Assembly (NCBI GenBank): GCA_028277185.1
Contig: JANQGQ010000012.1
Coordinates: forward strand, 1-64,000
DNA: 64,000 nt
DNA from: Woeseiaceae bacterium
GTDB lineage: Bacteria; Pseudomonadota; Gammaproteobacteria; Steroidobacterales; Woeseiaceae
Direction: 5' to 3'
Shown here in pieces: positions 55,106 to 64,000 of this stretch. Every line of letters starts with the position of its first letter. Position 1 is the stretch's first letter. A program made the position numbers and the translations under genes. The notes beneath the pieces are model-generated. The model saw only the letters and a program-made list of their open reading frames with translations. It searched no databases and was not told the origin of the DNA.

Positions 55106-56040
55106 TAGAAAAGTCGCTTCGTGTTGGGGAAAAATCGCCCTGCAATCCCCAGCAGAACGAGTAACAGCAACGTTGTTGCGAGCTTGAGATCGATATAGCT
55201 CAGGCCGAGGCTCAAGATGCTTTGCAGCAATATCCCATACAAAAGAAGTCCCGCGCCAACGCCTAAGAACTGCTCCCGTAAGGTCAAGTAGTCTCGTTGC
55301 TTCACAGTCTTCATCACAGCTTCTCCCAGAATGACGATCGTCAATCCGAGAAGGAGAGTGCCAATGCCCATGTTCACCGTATAAGCTCCGCGACGGAGCG
55401 CTTCGATAGCACCTCCCGCGGCAATAAGGGAGTTTCCGATCGCGAGGCCCAGTACTGTCAATAGTCGTGTTTGATGCATACCGACGAAGGCCGGATTCTC
55501 AGCCGAGCCGATATACCGAACACACGTCCCCAAACGGGACTGCAGGAATCGATATAGAAAGCCCGCTAACGCACAACCTACTGCGAACCAAAACAAAGCA
55601 GTCGCGAAATGAACATACAAGTGGTCCACTCCGATGGCTGCCGATATCTGCACGTCGAGCTGATTCAAAAACTCCTGCGATCCATGGAGTTGAAGAAGAC
55701 CGACCGTCCCCCCACCGGATACGTAAGGTGCCGAGAGAATCAGCACCGACATCGAGAGTACGCCGGCAACGACCTTGCTTATTCCCAAGACCAGATTGGA
55801 AAAGGCCGTCAACAGTCCGGAAACGATGCCAGCAGCCATCGCGAGAAACAGCGCGAAGAAAAACCCGAACCCTGCGGAGAAACTGACCGCGAAAAGCGCG
55901 GCACCCATGGTAAAGGACCCATCAACCGTCAAGTCCGGAAAACCGGTGTGCCGAATCAGAACTAAGATGCCCAATGCAACGAACAGCAGGCCCGTCAGAT
56001 TGTAGAAGACGCCGTCTACAAAGAATATGAGGTCACTCAC
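55105..56040 (-). CDS. ABC transporter permease (BPD_transp_2, TrpY-like)
   Basis: The 311-residue membrane protein has about eight to nine helices and belongs to the branched-chain/ribose-type permease superfamily: TGFPDLTVDGSFTMGAAL, LTAFSNLVLGISKVVAG and YIGSAENPAFVGMHQT. The pattern of Asp-Gly-Ser in helix 2 is shared with the permease partners of PF04392 binding proteins. The GTG start overlaps the binding-protein stop as GTGA. One permease would act as a homodimer. Confidence 0.9.
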   Translation of the reverse strand: MSDLIFFVDGVFYNLTGLLFVALGILVLIRHTGFPDLTVDGSFTMGAALFAVSFSAGFGFFFALFLAMAAGIVSGLLTAFSNLVLGISKVVAGVLSMSVLILSAPYVSGGGTVGLLQLHGSQEFLNQLDVQISAAIGVDHLYVHFATALFWFAVGCALAGFLYRFLQSRLGTCVRYIGSAENPAFVGMHQTRLLTVLGLAIGNSLIAAGGAIEALRRGAYTVNMGIGTLLLGLTIVILGEAVMKTVKQRDYLTLREQFLGVGAGLLLYGILLQSILSLGLSYIDLKLATTLLLLVLLGIAGRFFPNTKRLF

Positions 56041-57023
56041 GGCGAATCGACATACAAAGCTCCATCCAGCTCAAGCTTCTCCAGGTCAAGGCCGAATTCT
56101 GCCGCGGAAACGCGATTAACAGTTAATTGGCCGTTCGTAACGGTCGCTACCGGAATACTGCCAGGCGACTCTCCGTTCAGAACGCGTAAGACCACATCCC
56201 CGGTCAACCGTCCAAAATCAGTCATGTTTATTGATACGGCGAGGACGGCACCCTTCTCGACGCTTCCAGATTCACCGCCAAAGAGCGGCTTTCCGGCCTC
56301 CTTCGATGCCCTAACGAGACCCTCCATATTCTCCAGCACCAGATGGTCAATGCCCGTGTAGATTGCATCGACCTCCCTGAATAGCGCACTGGCCGACGGA
56401 TAAAACTCAGATGCGGACGACACAGGGCGGAGCTCAAGCTCGAAACCGATCTCGTCTGACAGGCGTCGAATAGCTTGAACGCCGATCTCCGACACATCAT
56501 CGCCCCGGGTATAGATCATCCCGATCTTGCGAACCGCCGGAAAGTATTGCAGGAATCTCCGAACCTGATCTTCGAAGGGCCAGCGATCGCTCACGCCGGT
56601 GATATTGCCGCCCGGTTCGTCGAGAGAAGACAAAAGGCCGACACCGATCGGATCCGTGACGCCGGAAAACACGACCGGCGCGTTTCGAACCTCACGCGCA
56701 ATCGCAAGCGCGGACGGCGTCGAAATTGGAACCACGACGGCTGGGTTCAGCCGTGCAAACTCCTGTGCGATAGCCGACGTAAGCGATGCGTCACCGTTGG
56801 CGTTACGAAAAATGAAACGGGTGTTTGCGTCCGTGTAGCCAGCCTCTTCCAGCCGGGCAATAAGACCAGCCCTGACCTCATCGAGCGCAGGATGCGTAGC
56901 TATTTGGGTGATCGCGATTATCGGCGTATGCGGTGTTTCATTCCGCGCGTTCCATTGGATTCCTATCGTCGCCAATACAAGAATCGCAACGATCGTTGCT
57001 ATCAGCCAGTGTTTTCGTTGCAT
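56037..57023 (-). CDS. ABC transporter substrate-binding protein (PF04392, TrpX-like)
   Basis: The roughly 328-residue periplasmic-binding protein has an N-terminal membrane anchor (WLIATIVAILVLATIGI) and no lipobox Cys that I can see. IIAITQIATHPALDEVRAGL, in pieces, PVVFSGVTDPIGVGLL and IYTGIDHLVLENMEGLV are typical of the ABC_sub_bind family. Relatives bind tryptophan or tyrosine. ATG 57023 is preferred because cgggg stands 8 nt upstream. An in-frame GTG lies at 57032. It is the first gene of the accessory operon. Confidence 0.88.
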   Translation of the reverse strand: MQRKHWLIATIVAILVLATIGIQWNARNETPHTPIIAITQIATHPALDEVRAGLIARLEEAGYTDANTRFIFRNANGDASLTSAIAQEFARLNPAVVVPISTPSALAIAREVRNAPVVFSGVTDPIGVGLLSSLDEPGGNITGVSDRWPFEDQVRRFLQYFPAVRKIGMIYTRGDDVSEIGVQAIRRLSDEIGFELELRPVSSASEFYPSASALFREVDAIYTGIDHLVLENMEGLVRASKEAGKPLFGGESGSVEKGAVLAVSINMTDFGRLTGDVVLRVLNGESPGSIPVATVTNGQLTVNRVSAAEFGLDLEKLELDGALYVDSP

Positions 57024-57032
57024 TACGGGCAC

Positions 57033-57324
57033 CCCGCCTGGAGCGTTATGACTAAGTCGGTTTCTGAGCTATCGATTATGGTTTGATGCACTACTTGTGC
57101 AAGCATCGATCTATGTCAAGCCCCGTACACAGCGCGGGCACCGGCTACGCATGGTAGCGATTCCTGTCTTGGTCGTAAACGAACACAGATCGCTGATTCA
57201 CGAGCCGAGACAGTCCTCGGTGGCTTCCTGCTCTGGGTTCCACCGGTTTCGCCGGGCGCTCGGCGGGGCTCTGATAACAGACGCGCCGGCAAAGCGAACG
57301 TGTCGGCAACCTATATCTGCGGAA
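57033..57324. other. Gap upstream of the accessory operon
   Basis: This 292-nt stretch holds no gene I can support. The part next to the operon (57033-57120) is AT-richer and should contain its promoter. cttgacatagatcgatgcttgc on the minus strand contains a ttgaca box at about 57114-57119. The remainder (57120-57324) is GC-rich like the host chromosome and does not continue the dipeptidase reading frame. Confidence 0.45.
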
Positions 57325-63732
<6,408 letters not shown>

Positions 63733-64000
63733 AGCGTCATAGCGGCCCTCGGGCGGGCGTCGGCGGTGCACCCTGCCCCGGTCGTTTGATTCACGTTGAA
63801 AGCGAAACGCGCTGTGGCCCGGGACTCAAGCCCCGGGCAGCCACCGGACGTTGACCGTCGCCGGCGGGCCCCTACCCTTAAGCGTTCGCAAATCGGACTA
63901 CCGAGTATATGTCAGGAGCCGGGAGCGGCATACTGCACTGCAACAGGGATGCCGAATCGACGGTATATCAGGTACTTAGGAGCCTTTTGTCGCCCCGACG
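63733..64000. promoter_or_regulatory. Upstream region of gltBD
   Basis: No gene is supported in these 268 nt. It should hold the gltB promoter. A hairpin with arms gcccggg (63817-63823) and cccgggc (63832-63838) and an 8-nt loop stands about 85 nt upstream of gltB. It might be a leader structure or the end of a transcript arriving from beyond the window. AT-rich boxes around 63900-63960 are possible promoter elements, but none fits a consensus well. Confidence 0.4.

Larger units (their letters stand above)
51400..57324. other. AT-richer accessory segment (probable horizontal acquisition)
   Basis: Between the kinase gene and a broken dipeptidase gene, base use changes. By hand count 53581-53640 has 27 G+C in 60, against 45 in 60 at 50281-50340. 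Seven minus-strand genes with overlapping or very short spacing fill it. No integrase, transposase, tRNA or flanking repeat was found, so the mode of entry is unknown. Confidence 0.6.

Noticed and set aside
51400-57324. Prophage or integrative element
   Set aside because: No integrase, transposase, tRNA attachment site or terminal repeats were found; only base composition and the broken neighbour suggest transfer.

Overview
The window looks like chromosome of a high-G+C gammaproteobacterium. Many blocks keep the gene order of Escherichia coli and its relatives: yibN-grxC-secB-gpsA, dapF-DUF484-xerC, hslVU, ubiE-ubiJ-ubiB, dut-coaBC-radC-rpmB-rpmG-mutM-coaD, rsmD-ftsY-ftsE-ftsX-rpoH and gltBD. 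The large TonB-dependent receptors, the periplasmic catalase-peroxidase and the class GN sortase with its dedicated two-component system suggest a marine or sediment lineage, possibly near Woeseiales/Steroidobacterales. That placement is inference.

Layout. 0-6 kb: a ROK regulator, an operator-like palindrome, a TonB receptor and two exported glycerophosphodiester phosphodiesterases, which read as one scavenging unit. 5.8-18.7 kb: housekeeping (GpsA, SecB, glutaredoxin, rhodanese, EnvC, an orphan ParA, DapF, XerC, HslVU, ubiquinone synthesis, an acyltransferase). 18.7-25.9 kb: a second TonB receptor, TrmB, an exported KatG, a Rieske protein and exonuclease III, with a 27-bp-arm hairpin between two convergent genes. 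26-34.8 kb: pyrE, dut, coaBC, radC, ribosomal proteins, mutM, coaD and rsmD. Three separate ~50-bp tandem repeat arrays here each start inside the last codons of a gene and copy its stop codon. 34.8-39.3 kb: the ftsYEX-rpoH block with an inserted TetR gene and its likely operator. 39.3-47.9 kb: envelope and stress functions (OmpA lipoprotein, Mpo1-like protein, two MATE pumps, a PspA-like protein with a membrane partner, Nudix hydrolase).

47.9-51.4 kb carries a dedicated sortase system: a class GN sortase whose expected catalytic His and Cys are both replaced, plus its divergent response regulator and sensor kinase. 51.4-57.3 kb is a visibly AT-richer segment with seven tightly packed minus-strand genes: a TrpXYZ-like ABC importer (three genes), an unknown two-helix membrane protein, a JmjC/cupin-type oxygenase, a 66-residue peptide and a methyltransferase. 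It abuts a broken M19 dipeptidase gene and is the best candidate for an undescribed system, perhaps import coupled to peptide modification. gltD and gltB close the window.

No rRNA, tRNA, CRISPR array, insertion sequence or integrase of a mobile element was recognised.
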